Assembly: GCA_009937455.1 (NCBI GenBank)
Contig: JAACFN010000001.1
Coordinates: 1 to 39,079 of the forward strand
Length of the DNA stretch: 39,079 nucleotides
Direction of reading: 5' to 3'
Source of the DNA: Verrucomicrobiaceae bacterium
GTDB taxonomy: Bacteria; Verrucomicrobiota; Verrucomicrobiia; Verrucomicrobiales; Akkermansiaceae
The notes beneath the pieces were generated by a model. That model was not told where the DNA came from, searched no databases, and saw nothing but the letters and a program-made list of their open reading frames with translations. The stretch's first letter is position 1. Each line of letters opens with the position of its first letter. Positions 1-8,222 of the stretch are shown piece after piece. Position numbers and translations under genes: made by a program.

Positions 1-371
1 ACCACAGCATTAGCCGCTGCATAATGCTGGGCGTGCGTTAAGCTGATCTTAATCTGGCTCAGCTTATTCTCCTTACAGAAGATCTCACCACCACCGGAGA
101 GAAACACTTCTGGCTCACCACTTTCTCGCCGTCTGACTTCCATATCCAGCCAAGAGAGCTCTTTTCCAATTCCCGTGCCTAAAGCTTTGGCTACCGCCTC
201 CTTAGCCGCAAACCTCGCCGCATAGTGAATGGCAGGTCGCTTCTGGCTCTCGCAGTATGCACGTTCCGCCTCGGTAAATACGCGACTGACAAAGCGCTCT
301 CCAAATTCCGCGATGGATGATTCCACACGCTCAACCTCGACGACATCAATACCTATCCCGAAAATCATCAT
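1..371 (-). CDS. acpS: Holo-[acyl-carrier-protein] synthase AcpS (partial, C-terminus beyond window edge)
   Basis: Transfers 4'-phosphopantetheine from CoA to a serine of apo-ACP, activating the fatty-acid carrier protein in the cytosol. Reading the minus strand from ATG at 371 gives a protein starting MMIFGIGIDVVEVERV, which carries the family's metal-binding Asp in the GIDVVE motif. Further on is FAAKEAVAKALGTG, the CoA/metal-binding helix with its conserved Glu. Near the edge, KISLTHAQHYAAANAV matches the usual 'SLSH...A.A.A' C-terminal region. Only about the last few residues are missing (family about 120-130 aa). The start ATG overlaps the pdxJ stop in an ATGA, so the two are translationally coupled. 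pdxJ-acpS is a common pairing in bacteria. Confidence 0.93.
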   Translation of the reverse strand, partial: MMIFGIGIDVVEVERVESSIAEFGERFVSRVFTEAERAYCESQKRPAIHYAARFAAKEAVAKALGTGIGKELSWLDMEVRRRESGEPEVFLSGGGEIFCKENKLSQIKISLTHAQHYAAANAV

Positions 372-1070
372 AATGTATAACCTTTCATCGCAGCACGCAT
401 CTCCTTGACCGCCTCAGTTAAGCCAACCCTCATCGAACGAGCAATTAATGTATGGCCAATGTTTAATTCCGCTAGATGTGGCACCGTCAATAGCTCAGGC
501 AGGTTTTCCAGATTGATGCCATGACCGGCATTCACTTGGAGTTTCATCTTGTGACCGAGCATCGCAGCGGTCTTGAGCCTCTCAGTCTCCTTACTGCGAT
601 CATGACTGGCTGCATTAGCAAAACAACCCGTGTGAAGTTCGATCATCTCAGCACCAATACGTGATGATGCTTCTACTTGGCTGAAGCTTCGAGACGGTAC
701 CCTCAAGTGACTCATAGAGCCCGGTAACGTCCAAGCCCCCCTCGGTTGTAACCTCCTCACGAGTTTCAGGAACAAGGCACACAAAGTCGGGTTTCAGCCG
801 CAATACCATATCCAGCATCTCGGGTGTGTTGCCCATCTCAAAATTAAGCGGCAGCTTGATCTGGTCTCTAATCTCAAAAGCATCTTGCTCCTGCATGTGA
901 CGCCGGTCACCACGCACATGAACCGTAATGGAGTCTGCACCCCCCTCTTGGGCATCCTTCGCCGCTTCTAGCGGACTCGGCTCGGCATTCGGAGAATCCA
1001 GCATTCCTGAGTAGCGTGCCTGGCGCAAGGTGGCTACATGATCAATATTGACTCCCAACAGCAAACTCAT
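368..1070 (-). pseudogene. pdxJ: Pyridoxine 5'-phosphate synthase PdxJ, disrupted by an internal deletion and frameshift
   Basis: PdxJ makes pyridoxine 5'-phosphate from 1-deoxy-D-xylulose 5-phosphate and 3-amino-2-oxopropyl phosphate in the DXP-dependent vitamin B6 route. The N-terminal half is read in one frame from ATG at 1070 (MSLLLGVNIDHVATLRQA, then ITVHVRGDRRH, then CLVPETREEVTTEGGLDV). The C-terminal half is in another frame (QVEASSRIGAEMIELHTG, then LQVNAGHGINLENL, then ELNIGHTLIARSMRVGLTEA) down to TGA at 368. Near 676-690 the segment that should hold the GI-V-SLFIDPD strand, about 14 residues, is missing. The length left over is not a multiple of three, so about 41-44 bases appear deleted. 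Flanking residues are well conserved. This is either a recent inactivation or an assembly/sequencing error. The six codons before 1070 are less likely to be the start, because family members begin at MSLLLGVN-like sequence. Confidence 0.88.
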
Positions 1071-1195
1071 GAAATGGGAATAAGCCACATTCTAGAGCGT
1101 GCCAACTTCTTTTCCGCTCTTTCGCCGCTCTTTTTTATGATGGCACCTTCATTCCTCGATTGCATTTTCTGGCAGAGAATAGTTATCTAGAACAT

Positions 1196-2056
1196 ATGAA
1201 GATCGTTTCACGCCTTCGAATCACTGTCCTGTGCCTTATCTCGGTCAGCTTACTAACCAGCATCCAAATTCAAGCTCAGGAAGACAAAGAAGATTTTCTT
1301 CAGCCCAGACCGGCTATCCCCGATGACTTAATTGATGATCCCCATGTCCGTGAGGAGCTTGGTGTCAATGAATTCACCGCTCCCTCCATCAAGCGTATCT
1401 TTGATGACCTTGACAATCTAGCGCCTTTACATGCTGACGAACTGGCGCACGAAATGCCAAAACGCATGCCCTTGAACCGTGCTGATCTCGCTATGGAAAT
1501 TGGCTTCCTGATCGCAGAGGGCTTTATTGCGGTGCAGGCAGGTCATATGCAGAAGATTGAGAACTTAGCAAAGGAGCTATCGCGCTACAGTCGAGCCCTT
1601 GGAGCTGGCGAGCGTGTCAATCGCCATGCGGCCAGTTTGCTTGAAAACGCCCGCGACAACAATGTCGAGGCACTCAAAAAAGAGCTCACCGCTACTCAAC
1701 GTGATGTCGAAACCGATCTCATTCACTTACGCGATGTTGATCTGGCTCATCTGATCTCGCTCGGCGGCTGGATCCGCGCATTGGAGGTAAGCTCACACGC
1801 CGTGGAGAAAAAATACACCGTTGCCCGAGCCCGCCTGCTCTACCGTGAAGATATCGCCGACTATTACGAAGGCTCCATTGAGGCACTAGACCCTCGCGTA
1901 TCAGACCGGGATGACTTGCGGCAGATACGCATGATCATCTCCGACCTACGCACCACCATGTTACTCAGTGCTGATGCCGAACCTACTGAAAAAGGAGTTC
2001 AAGAAATCGCTACTGCTGCAAGAAAGCTTGCATCCTTAGCACTACAGCGGCCTTAA
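1196..2056 (+). CDS. Secreted protein of unknown function
   Basis: I do not recognise a family. The ATG at 1196 gives a 286-aa protein with a classic signal peptide (MKIVSRLRITVLCLISVSLL, cleavage probably after QIQAQ). An upstream in-frame start at 1160 would put 12 unneeded residues in front of it. After an acidic, proline-containing linker, the rest looks almost entirely alpha-helical and charged, rich in Glu, Arg and Leu, with no cysteine cluster or obvious catalytic motif. It resembles verrucomicrobial periplasmic helical proteins only in general character. It is transcribed divergently from pdxJ-acpS and is separated by 205 bases from the downstream phosphate transporter, so it is probably monocistronic. 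Confidence 0.75.
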   Translation: MKIVSRLRITVLCLISVSLLTSIQIQAQEDKEDFLQPRPAIPDDLIDDPHVREELGVNEFTAPSIKRIFDDLDNLAPLHADELAHEMPKRMPLNRADLAMEIGFLIAEGFIAVQAGHMQKIENLAKELSRYSRALGAGERVNRHAASLLENARDNNVEALKKELTATQRDVETDLIHLRDVDLAHLISLGGWIRALEVSSHAVEKKYTVARARLLYREDIADYYEGSIEALDPRVSDRDDLRQIRMIISDLRTTMLLSADAEPTEKGVQEIATAARKLASLALQRP

Positions 2057-2152
2057 TTGAGCCACAGAAATAAGCGACTAAAACTTCAATATTCACGTTT
2101 GCCCAGCCACTGCCGCACACGAAGAAAAAAACACAAAAAAACAGAGCCTCAT

Positions 2153-2170
2153 CTTGACTTAATCTTGTCA
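2153..2170 (+). promoter_or_regulatory. Candidate Pho-box-like direct repeat upstream of the Na/Pi cotransporter
   Basis: CTTGACT and CTTGTCA start 11 bases apart (2153 and 2164), separated by TAAT. A TATTATA segment follows at 2184-2190 that could be a -10 region. The 7+4 arrangement and 11-base period match PhoB/PhoP boxes, although the half-sites are not perfect matches to known consensuses. The site lies about 90 bases before the ATG of a phosphate-transport gene. This is a candidate only, and no two-component regulator is in the window. Confidence 0.25.
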
Positions 2171-2261
2171 GAAGTCATACGGCTATTATAGCAAATGCAG
2201 TAGCAGTTTGCTCTCATACCTCTCCATCTTCATTATCTAAATTACCTAAATATTACTTATT

Positions 2262-4022
2262 ATGATCATCTGGACCACCCTCATAGCTATCCTTAAAATA
2301 CTAGGCTCACTGGGCATTTTTCTTTACGGCATGAAAGTCATGTCAGAGGGCATTCAGAAAGCTGCAGGAAGTGGCATGCGCCACGCTCTCGCTACAATGA
2401 CACACAACAGGGTCAGCTCGGTTTTCACAGGATTCTTCACAACATCGCTTGTCCAGTCATCATCAGCGACAACCGTTCTGGTCGTCAGCTTTGTCAACGC
2501 AGGGCTTCTAACGCTGACAGAATCGATTGGCGTTATCATGGGAGCCAACCTAGGAACCACCATCACCGCATGGCTTGTCGCATGGATTGGTAAGTTCAGC
2601 ATTTCAGCGATCACACTACCCATTATTGGTGTTGGTTTACCCCTTTTCTTTATTGGCAAAGCCAAGGCTAAGGCAACGGGAGAAACACTGATCGGTTTTG
2701 GACTATTATTTACCGGTCTCGCTTACCTGAAAAAATCTGTGCCCGACCTCAAGGGAGGGGTCAAAGAGAATGCTCAACTTCAAGAAACCATACAGAGCAT
2801 CATTGAATCCCTCAACGGCATGGGCTTTGGCTCTACTGTGCTCTTCTTATTGGCAGGAATCCTGCTCACCCTCATCGTTCAATCATCCTCTGCGGCTATG
2901 GCCATCACGATCACCTGTGCATGGAATGGCTGGTTTGGCAGCGATCCTTACGAGGCGTTCAAGATCTCGGCTGCCGTTGTCCTGGGTGAAAATATAGGCA
3001 CCACCGTGACCGCATGGCTGGCATCTATTGGGGCGAATGTCAGTGCAAAACGTGCAGCACGAGCCCATTTCCTGTTCAATGTCATAGGCACGATATGGGC
3101 GCTGGCTCTGTTCTGGGCGATCACCCCCGTGATATGGAGTATGGTCGACCACTTCCCCAAACACATTGTTGAAATCAAAACAGCGAAAGGAGACGCTGGC
3201 AACAGCCTGACTATTGTGGCTTTCGCCGTGGCGCTATTCCACACTACCTTTAACCTAGCCAATATACTACTGCTCGTCTGGTTTGTTCCAACCATTGCCA
3301 ATCTTGTTCAGAAATGGGTCAAAGATCCCACCGAAACAGCAGAGGTCAGCCACCTTCGTTATATTTCGCAGAATCTTGTCGATCTTGGCGAGCTCAATAT
3401 TGCCGAGGCGGAAAATGCCATTAAAAAAATGTCCCGCCTGTGTGTGAATATGTTTGATGGGTTCATCGATGTTCTCGAGAACCCTAAGAAAGACATGTCA
3501 GCACAGGTAAAGGCCCTGAAAAGAATTGAGGATGAATCCGACCTCATGATGCAGGAAATCACACAATACCTGGTGAGATGTTCTTCCAAGGATATCGGTC
3601 CTGCCAATGCCAATAGAATTGCCAACATGTTACGCATTACCCAAGAGGCAGAAGAATGTGCTGATTGTATCTATCGTCTCGTGAAACTCAATGAGCGCCG
3701 CTACAAGAAAGATCGCCAGTTCACTCAAGAGCAACAAGAAGCAATTCGCGAATTTGCGGGAAGCATTTCCCAATTCATCACCTTTGCTGACCAAAACCTT
3801 CTCGCCAACATATCGCCAGATGACATGGCTAAGGCAGAGGCCATGAAAAAGACAGCTGCAACGATGCGCAAAAAGTTCAACAAGAGCGCCATGAAGCGAA
3901 TGTCCACTGGTGACGTTAAGCTCGAAATGCTCAACATCGATATCAACAACCACTTTGATGCGGTTTCGAACCATGCACTCCACATCGTTCAGACCAGCAA
4001 GATGATGCATGAGGATGTATAG
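2262..4022 (+). CDS. Na/Pi cotransporter family protein with C-terminal PhoU-like domain
   Basis: Integral membrane sodium-dependent phosphate transporter of the NptA/YjbB (SLC34-like) family, which may import or export phosphate. The 586-aa protein has about 8-9 hydrophobic segments in its first 345 residues. It carries the diagnostic duplicated QSSS motifs: VQSSSATTVLVVSF near residues 64-77 and VQSSSAAMAITI near 206-217. Each is followed by a GAN/GEN-(L/I)GTT repeat (residues 94-100 and its second copy). From about residue 370 there is a helical PhoU-like domain typical of the bacterial members. The start has no Shine-Dalgarno sequence. It is monocistronic, ending at a bidirectional terminator shared with the convergent NfeD gene. 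A Pho-box-like repeat lies upstream. Confidence 0.9.
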   Translation: MIIWTTLIAILKILGSLGIFLYGMKVMSEGIQKAAGSGMRHALATMTHNRVSSVFTGFFTTSLVQSSSATTVLVVSFVNAGLLTLTESIGVIMGANLGTTITAWLVAWIGKFSISAITLPIIGVGLPLFFIGKAKAKATGETLIGFGLLFTGLAYLKKSVPDLKGGVKENAQLQETIQSIIESLNGMGFGSTVLFLLAGILLTLIVQSSSAAMAITITCAWNGWFGSDPYEAFKISAAVVLGENIGTTVTAWLASIGANVSAKRAARAHFLFNVIGTIWALALFWAITPVIWSMVDHFPKHIVEIKTAKGDAGNSLTIVAFAVALFHTTFNLANILLLVWFVPTIANLVQKWVKDPTETAEVSHLRYISQNLVDLGELNIAEAENAIKKMSRLCVNMFDGFIDVLENPKKDMSAQVKALKRIEDESDLMMQEITQYLVRCSSKDIGPANANRIANMLRITQEAEECADCIYRLVKLNERRYKKDRQFTQEQQEAIREFAGSISQFITFADQNLLANISPDDMAKAEAMKKTAATMRKKFNKSAMKRMSTGDVKLEMLNIDINNHFDAVSNHALHIVQTSKMMHEDV

Positions 4023-4124
4023 AGGCACTGACTAAACAACGATGATCAGTAAAGGGAGAACCCCCAGTCCAGGCATAAACTAGGCATTAAACTCTGACAC
4101 ACTGATACTCCAAAAGCTTAAGAC

Positions 4125-4161
4125 AAAAACCCTGCAGCACACGATGCTCGCAGGGTTTTTT
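4125..4161. terminator. Bidirectional intrinsic terminator
   Basis: AAAAACCCTGC (4125-4135) pairs with GCAGGGTTTTTT (4150-4161) around a 14-base loop. There is a T run on the plus strand and, because the other arm starts with A5, also on the minus strand. It sits between the convergent Na/Pi cotransporter and NfeD genes and can end both transcripts. Confidence 0.88.
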
Positions 4162-4210
4162 GATGTTTAAAAGATCCTCTCGCTAAAAGGATTTAAAAAA
4201 CCTTAGTATA

Positions 4211-5788
4211 TCATTCCTCATTGACCAGGATCCTCAAGCCATCTTCTGCGCTAACGACAATGTGCTTGCCCTCTGCAATAAATCCATTGGCTGCTGTCAC
4301 ATCTAAAACCCTGCCATCGAAGTCGCCTTTACCCGCCGGACGCAGATCCGTTATTGAGACTCCGCGTAAGCCCACATGCTCGCCAGTGCCCCCAGAAACC
4401 GAATCCAAACCAGTGGAATCCCCACTGGCAAGCACCTTGTTCATGACAAGACGGTTAAACAGCGGGGCATTGGGCAAATAACGCATCATCAACATCATCA
4501 ACACCGTTGAGCCAAGTAAACCAACCGCCAAATTAAGTGCCGGCCGATTTATAAAATCCAGCGCTCCAGCGGCATCCCAGCCGCGCACCGCATTATCGTC
4601 AAAGGCAAAACCGTCGACCATGGCAAAAAAGAGCGTCCCCAGAACAAGGATTCCCCCTATCACACCAGGCACAATCATCCCCGGTAAGATAAAGAGCTCG
4701 AAGACGACTAATACCACACCCAGCAAAAACAATAACATCAGACCGTAGCCCGCCATGTTTCCTGCGGCATAATTACCAAAGAAAAATAAGGAAAACGCCA
4801 GTAGGGATATACCACCACCCATGCCAAAGCCGGGTGTCTTCATCTCAAGATAAGCCCCGCCGATACCCACTAATATAAGAATACCTGAAAATGCAGCAAC
4901 CCAGTATGCCAATTTCTCCATGCCGGTAGGCTGTGCGGAAACCACCTCAACACCAGCCAGGCCTTCCTTTTCGAGTAAGTCATCAATACTTTCCACAATA
5001 CCTTTAGCCAGCAAGGGTTTGCCTTGAAATTCCATCACCGCTTCATCTGCGGTGAGCGACAGCAATTCTCCCTCTTCGACCTGAATCTCACCAAAATCAT
5101 AATATTCATCTGTTATCATCATCGCCCTAATAACATCTGGATTACGTCCCTTGCTTTTGGATACTGCACGCACAAAGGCATTGAAAGCAGACTCAATTTT
5201 CGCGCGCATAATATCAGGAATTTCAGCGCCATTGCCACTGACAATGGCGGCAGCACCGATTGTTGATACAGGGTGCATGTATATTGCGTCCGTTCCTGCA
5301 GCCACAAGAGCCCCAGCACTCAATGCTTTTTGATTCACAAATGCATAGGAAGGCACCTTGATTTTTTGCATATCAACCATGATGAGCTCGGCTGTGTCAA
5401 ATGCCAGTCCACCTGGGGTATCGATGTCGAAAACCAACGCTCGAGCCTCTTCTTCGTTCACGCGTTTGATGACCCGCCTCCAGAACTTAAAGGCCTGTTT
5501 ATTGACCAGGTCCTTCTCGCCCACCTTAATGACCACCACTTTACCCTGATAATTTGCCTCATCGGACCTGCCAAACACTCTTTTTTCCAGCTTTGCGGGT
5601 GGGCTAAGCTGATCCAACGGCATAGCCTCACCCTCCTTACCCCCGTCTAATTCAGGCGTTTCCGGACTCTCAGCACGATCCACAGCATCCTCTTTGTGAG
5701 CTTCTACCTGCTGATCTTGAGCTAATACGGCAAAGCCAAGGCTAAAGAATAAACCCAATACAAGTGCTAACATTGCTTTCATGCCCAT
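4211..5788 (-). CDS. NfeD-family membrane-bound ClpP-class serine protease
   Basis: Membrane serine protease of the long NfeD (1510-type) family, usually linked to membrane-protein quality control. Starting at ATG 5788, the 525-aa protein has a signal sequence (LALVLGLFFSLGFAVLAQ) and an acidic linker. The SppA/ClpP-fold protease domain shows DIDTPGGLAFDTAEL, then NQKALSAGALVAAGTDAIY, whose Ser (about residue 157) is the predicted nucleophile. The Lys in MRAKIESAF is the probable general base, by alignment from memory with Pyrococcus PH1510. After it come 4-5 membrane segments (about residues 295-450) and a C-terminal NfeD OB-fold (GEHVGLRGVSITDLRPAGKG). A GTG at 5818 and an ATG at 5782 are alternative starts. 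No stomatin/SPFH partner gene is adjacent, which is unusual for this family. Confidence 0.88.
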   Translation of the reverse strand: MGMKAMLALVLGLFFSLGFAVLAQDQQVEAHKEDAVDRAESPETPELDGGKEGEAMPLDQLSPPAKLEKRVFGRSDEANYQGKVVVIKVGEKDLVNKQAFKFWRRVIKRVNEEEARALVFDIDTPGGLAFDTAELIMVDMQKIKVPSYAFVNQKALSAGALVAAGTDAIYMHPVSTIGAAAIVSGNGAEIPDIMRAKIESAFNAFVRAVSKSKGRNPDVIRAMMITDEYYDFGEIQVEEGELLSLTADEAVMEFQGKPLLAKGIVESIDDLLEKEGLAGVEVVSAQPTGMEKLAYWVAAFSGILILVGIGGAYLEMKTPGFGMGGGISLLAFSLFFFGNYAAGNMAGYGLMLLFLLGVVLVVFELFILPGMIVPGVIGGILVLGTLFFAMVDGFAFDDNAVRGWDAAGALDFINRPALNLAVGLLGSTVLMMLMMRYLPNAPLFNRLVMNKVLASGDSTGLDSVSGGTGEHVGLRGVSITDLRPAGKGDFDGRVLDVTAANGFIAEGKHIVVSAEDGLRILVNEE

Positions 5789-6042
5789 ACCTTTAACACA
5801 AAGACACCAAAACGACACCGTAAATTAATGACTGAACCCCTGCGGCACCCGATAGCGGCAATGAGTGAAAATCCCTTAAAATAAGCAAAAAAACGATTGC
5901 ATTAAGCTTCACGTTGCCTTTTATTCCACGCCCCGCGAGCTAGAAATCACCGTAGGTCCTCCGCAAATTAGCCAACTGTCAATTCCTGACGACTCGCTAA
6001 TCCCCGCTCGCCGGAGGGTAACCCGGTAACCCAACAAACACT

Positions 6043-7182
6043 ATGTCAGAAGACACATCCAATAATACAGAAACCACAGAAGCTACCGAAGAAGAAGAAG
6101 ACACCGCGTTCAAACTGGACCGCTTCGAACTTCCCAACCGCTTAACTAAAAACGAAGACACCGAATCCGAGACCTACGCCCAGTTTGTTGCTGAGCCTTT
6201 TGAAGGTGGATACGGTCACACCATCGGAAACTCATTACGCCGCGTGCTACTCTCCTCTCTCGAGGGTGCTGCTATCACATCTGTGCGTATCGCTGGTGTC
6301 CAACACGAATTTTCAAGCCTTCCTGGCTGCGTTGAAGATGTCACCGACATTATCCTCAACCTCAAGAAGGTTAAATTTAAGCATCACGGCAAAGAGCCAC
6401 GAGTTCTTACCGTTAAGTGTGAGAAAGAAGGCGTAATCACCGCTGCTGACATCATCGACGACAACATCTACGAAGTTGTTAACAAAGACCAAATCATCTG
6501 CACACTTGACCGCAAGGTGAAGTTTGACTGCGAATTCGAAGTCAAGGTTGGTCGTGGATTCAACACTGGCGACGAGAACAAGCGTAAAGACATGCCTATT
6601 GGTGTTATTGCAATTGACTCGATCTTCTCACCTGTTGTTCGCGTAAAGTATGCAGTGGAAGCAACACGTGTTGGTCAGATGACCGATTACGACAAGCTCA
6701 TCCTTGATATCTGGACCGATGGTCGTGTTGACCCCTCTGACGCACTCCTTCAAGCTTCAGCTATTGTTCGCCACCATTTAGACGTCTTCGTTAACTACGA
6801 TGAAAACGCTGTAGACTTCGAAGAGGCTCCAGCAGAGCAAAGCGAGGAAAATGCTGCACTCAAAAAGCTGCTCAATATGAGTGTCAACGAAATCGAGCTT
6901 TCTGTTCGTGCCGCAAACTGCCTCAACAATGCTAACATCACAACAGTTGGTCAGCTCGCGACTAAAACCGAAGCTGAGATGCTCAAGTATCGCAACTTTG
7001 GTAAGAAGTCACTCAATGAGATTAAAGAGAAGCTTGTTGAGCTTGGACTTGGCCTTGGCATGAACATTGATCCGTCCTTACTCACAGGCGCGCTTCCTAG
7101 CGTGGCAGCACCTCGCCTCGGAACAGAAGATGAAGCCCCCGTTGGTCTTGCTGACCTTATCGCTCAAAACCTGAACGATTAA
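6043..7182 (+). CDS. rpoA: DNA-directed RNA polymerase alpha subunit
   Basis: Alpha subunit of RNA polymerase. The N-terminal dimerisation domain has GYGHTIGNSLRRVLLSSLEG, SLPGCVEDVTDIILNLK and EATRVGQMTDYDKLILDIWT. The C-terminal domain has ELSVRAANCLNNANI and YRNFGKKSLNEIKEKL, keeping the Arg, Asn and Lys that contact UP-element DNA. At 379 aa it is about 50 residues longer than E. coli RpoA. The extra length comes from an acidic Glu/Thr-rich N-terminal extension of about 20 residues and a C-terminal tail of about 30 residues after GLGLGMNIDP. It is followed by rplQ after 56 bases. The usual upstream genes rpsM, rpsK and rpsD are absent, and the neighbour is a divergent protease gene. A tandem 8-bp duplication (GGTAACCC twice, 6017-6032) precedes the start. 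Confidence 0.97.
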   Translation: MSEDTSNNTETTEATEEEEDTAFKLDRFELPNRLTKNEDTESETYAQFVAEPFEGGYGHTIGNSLRRVLLSSLEGAAITSVRIAGVQHEFSSLPGCVEDVTDIILNLKKVKFKHHGKEPRVLTVKCEKEGVITAADIIDDNIYEVVNKDQIICTLDRKVKFDCEFEVKVGRGFNTGDENKRKDMPIGVIAIDSIFSPVVRVKYAVEATRVGQMTDYDKLILDIWTDGRVDPSDALLQASAIVRHHLDVFVNYDENAVDFEEAPAEQSEENAALKKLLNMSVNEIELSVRAANCLNNANITTVGQLATKTEAEMLKYRNFGKKSLNEIKEKLVELGLGLGMNIDPSLLTGALPSVAAPRLGTEDEAPVGLADLIAQNLND

Positions 7183-7238
7183 GGATCTAGTATCAAATTC
7201 CACTATTTTAAAACAAAACGTCCGCAAGGACTACTACC

Positions 7239-7643
7239 ATGAGACACAGAAAAAAAACTGTTAAACTACAACGCGATACCGCTCACCGCCGTTCGCTACT
7301 TGCCAATTTGGCCTGTAGCCTTATCGAGCATGGCCGCATCCGCACTACACTAGCTAAAGCCAAAGCCTTGCGCCCTGTCGCAGAGAAAATGGTAACTTTA
7401 GCCAAGCGTGGTGATCTGCATGCACGCCGTCAAGCCATCGCCTTCCTTCGCCAAAAAGAAAACGTCAAAAAACTTTTTGAGGAAGTCGGCCCTGCAAGCA
7501 AGGATCGCCAAGGTGGCTACTGCCGTATTACCAAACTTGGTGCACGCACCAGTGACTCAGCACCGATGGCCTATATCGAGTGGACTGATGTTGAGGATAT
7601 CGCACTGGCCAACAGCGCGGGCCCAGCGAGTGAAGAAGCATAA
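7239..7643 (+). CDS. rplQ: Large ribosomal subunit protein bL17
   Basis: bL17, a protein of the 50S subunit near the exit tunnel. The 134-aa sequence opens with [20 protein letters not shown] and continues [20 protein letters not shown], the hallmark of the family. It also has [19 protein letters not shown] and ends with a short acidic tail (SAGPASEEA), which is common. It lies 56 bases after rpoA on the same strand, in the normal rpoA-rplQ order, and is followed by a strong intrinsic terminator, so the two form a two-gene operon here. Confidence 0.97.
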   Translation: MRHRKKTVKLQRDTAHRRSLLANLACSLIEHGRIRTTLAKAKALRPVAEKMVTLAKRGDLHARRQAIAFLRQKENVKKLFEEVGPASKDRQGGYCRITKLGARTSDSAPMAYIEWTDVEDIALANSAGPASEEA

Positions 7644-7689
7644 GCCTCAATTCACCATGACTCTGTAACAGAGCCACACACAACATTCA

Positions 7690-7724
7690 AAAAGCATGTA
7701 TTTCTAGAAATACATGCTTTTTTA
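7690..7724 (+). terminator. Intrinsic terminator after rplQ (32-bp perfect palindrome)
   Basis: Bases 7690-7721 form a perfect inverted repeat centred on CTAG: AAAAGCATGTATTTCT pairs with AGAAATACATGCTTTT. Further Ts follow on the plus strand. It ends the rpoA-rplQ operon. The hairpin has essentially no loop beyond the central bases and would also be a potential cruciform. Confidence 0.88.
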
Positions 7725-7847
7725 TTTGCGCATAGTCAGAACATGACCTACTGTTTATTACTATTTTAGATATAATTCATTTTTTTTCCTTGCGAAAAGG
7801 TGAGCAATGTCATGATATTCGTTAAGTCATTGAGGATTAACATTCAA

Positions 7848-7871
7848 TTTCAACACACATTTCAACACACA
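7848..7871 (+). repeat. Tandem 12-bp duplication in the leader of the small AP2-like gene
   Basis: TTTCAACACACA occurs twice back to back (7848-7859 and 7860-7871) and ends two bases before the ATG at 7874. There is no Shine-Dalgarno sequence. The repeat could be a binding site or simply a replication-slippage duplication. Confidence 0.8.
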
Positions 7872-7873
7872 TT

Positions 7874-8134
7874 ATGAAATCAAGAAAGAACCTAACACGT
7901 TTTACCTACGAAACAACCGCCTTTCAAGGGTGGAGACTTTGCTTAAGCAAGACCGGCACGACTTTTACCAAATACTTTTCTGATAAGAAGTATGGTGGAG
8001 AGCGCAAGGCCTTAAAAGCAGCAGACGGCGCACTCAATGAACTCAGAGAACTGCTAGATAAATCTCGCAAGGTCAATGGCAAGCTCAGCAAAAGCACTGT
8101 TGTAAAAGCTCAAAAACTTCTGAAATCAGCATAG
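7874..8134 (+). CDS. Small basic protein, AP2-like DNA-binding domain candidate
   Basis: The 86-aa basic protein has a core of FQGWRLCLSKTGTTFTKYF followed by SDKKYGGERKALKAADGAL. This resembles the three-strand-plus-helix pattern of AP2/integrase arm-type DNA-binding domains (aromatic strand, YFSD-YGG, then an Ala-rich amphipathic helix). A short helical Lys/Leu-rich tail follows (LRELLDKSRKVNGKLSKS). It has no cysteine pair, no membrane segment and no partner gene, and it stands alone between two intrinsic terminators as its own transcription unit. The domain call comes from pattern recognition and is moderate; it could be a small regulator or nucleoid-associated protein. Confidence 0.7.
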   Translation: MKSRKNLTRFTYETTAFQGWRLCLSKTGTTFTKYFSDKKYGGERKALKAADGALNELRELLDKSRKVNGKLSKSTVVKAQKLLKSA

Positions 8135-8174
8135 TCTGTATTCCTAGGACTCACATCAATAACCATTAATAATG

Positions 8175-8206
8175 GCAGGCAGGATATTTCCTGTCTGCTT
8201 TTTTTT
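8175..8206 (+). terminator. Intrinsic terminator after the AP2-like gene
   Basis: GCAGGCAGG (8175-8183) pairs with CCTGTCTGC (8190-8198), with one G-T wobble and a 6-base loop, followed by eight Ts. It overlaps the first codons of the longest reading frame of the next gene. This argues that the decarboxylase starts downstream at 8223 rather than at 8172. Confidence 0.87.
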
Positions 8207-8222
8207 GCCAATTCACTGTTCT

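Noticed and set aside
6017-6032. Tandem GGTAACCC duplication before rpoA as a regulatory site
   Set aside because: Only two short copies, no dyad symmetry and no known factor; noted in the rpoA entry only.
8172-8222. Upstream in-frame start for phosphatidylserine decarboxylase
   Set aside because: The first codons lie inside the terminator of the preceding gene; ATG at 8223 fits better.
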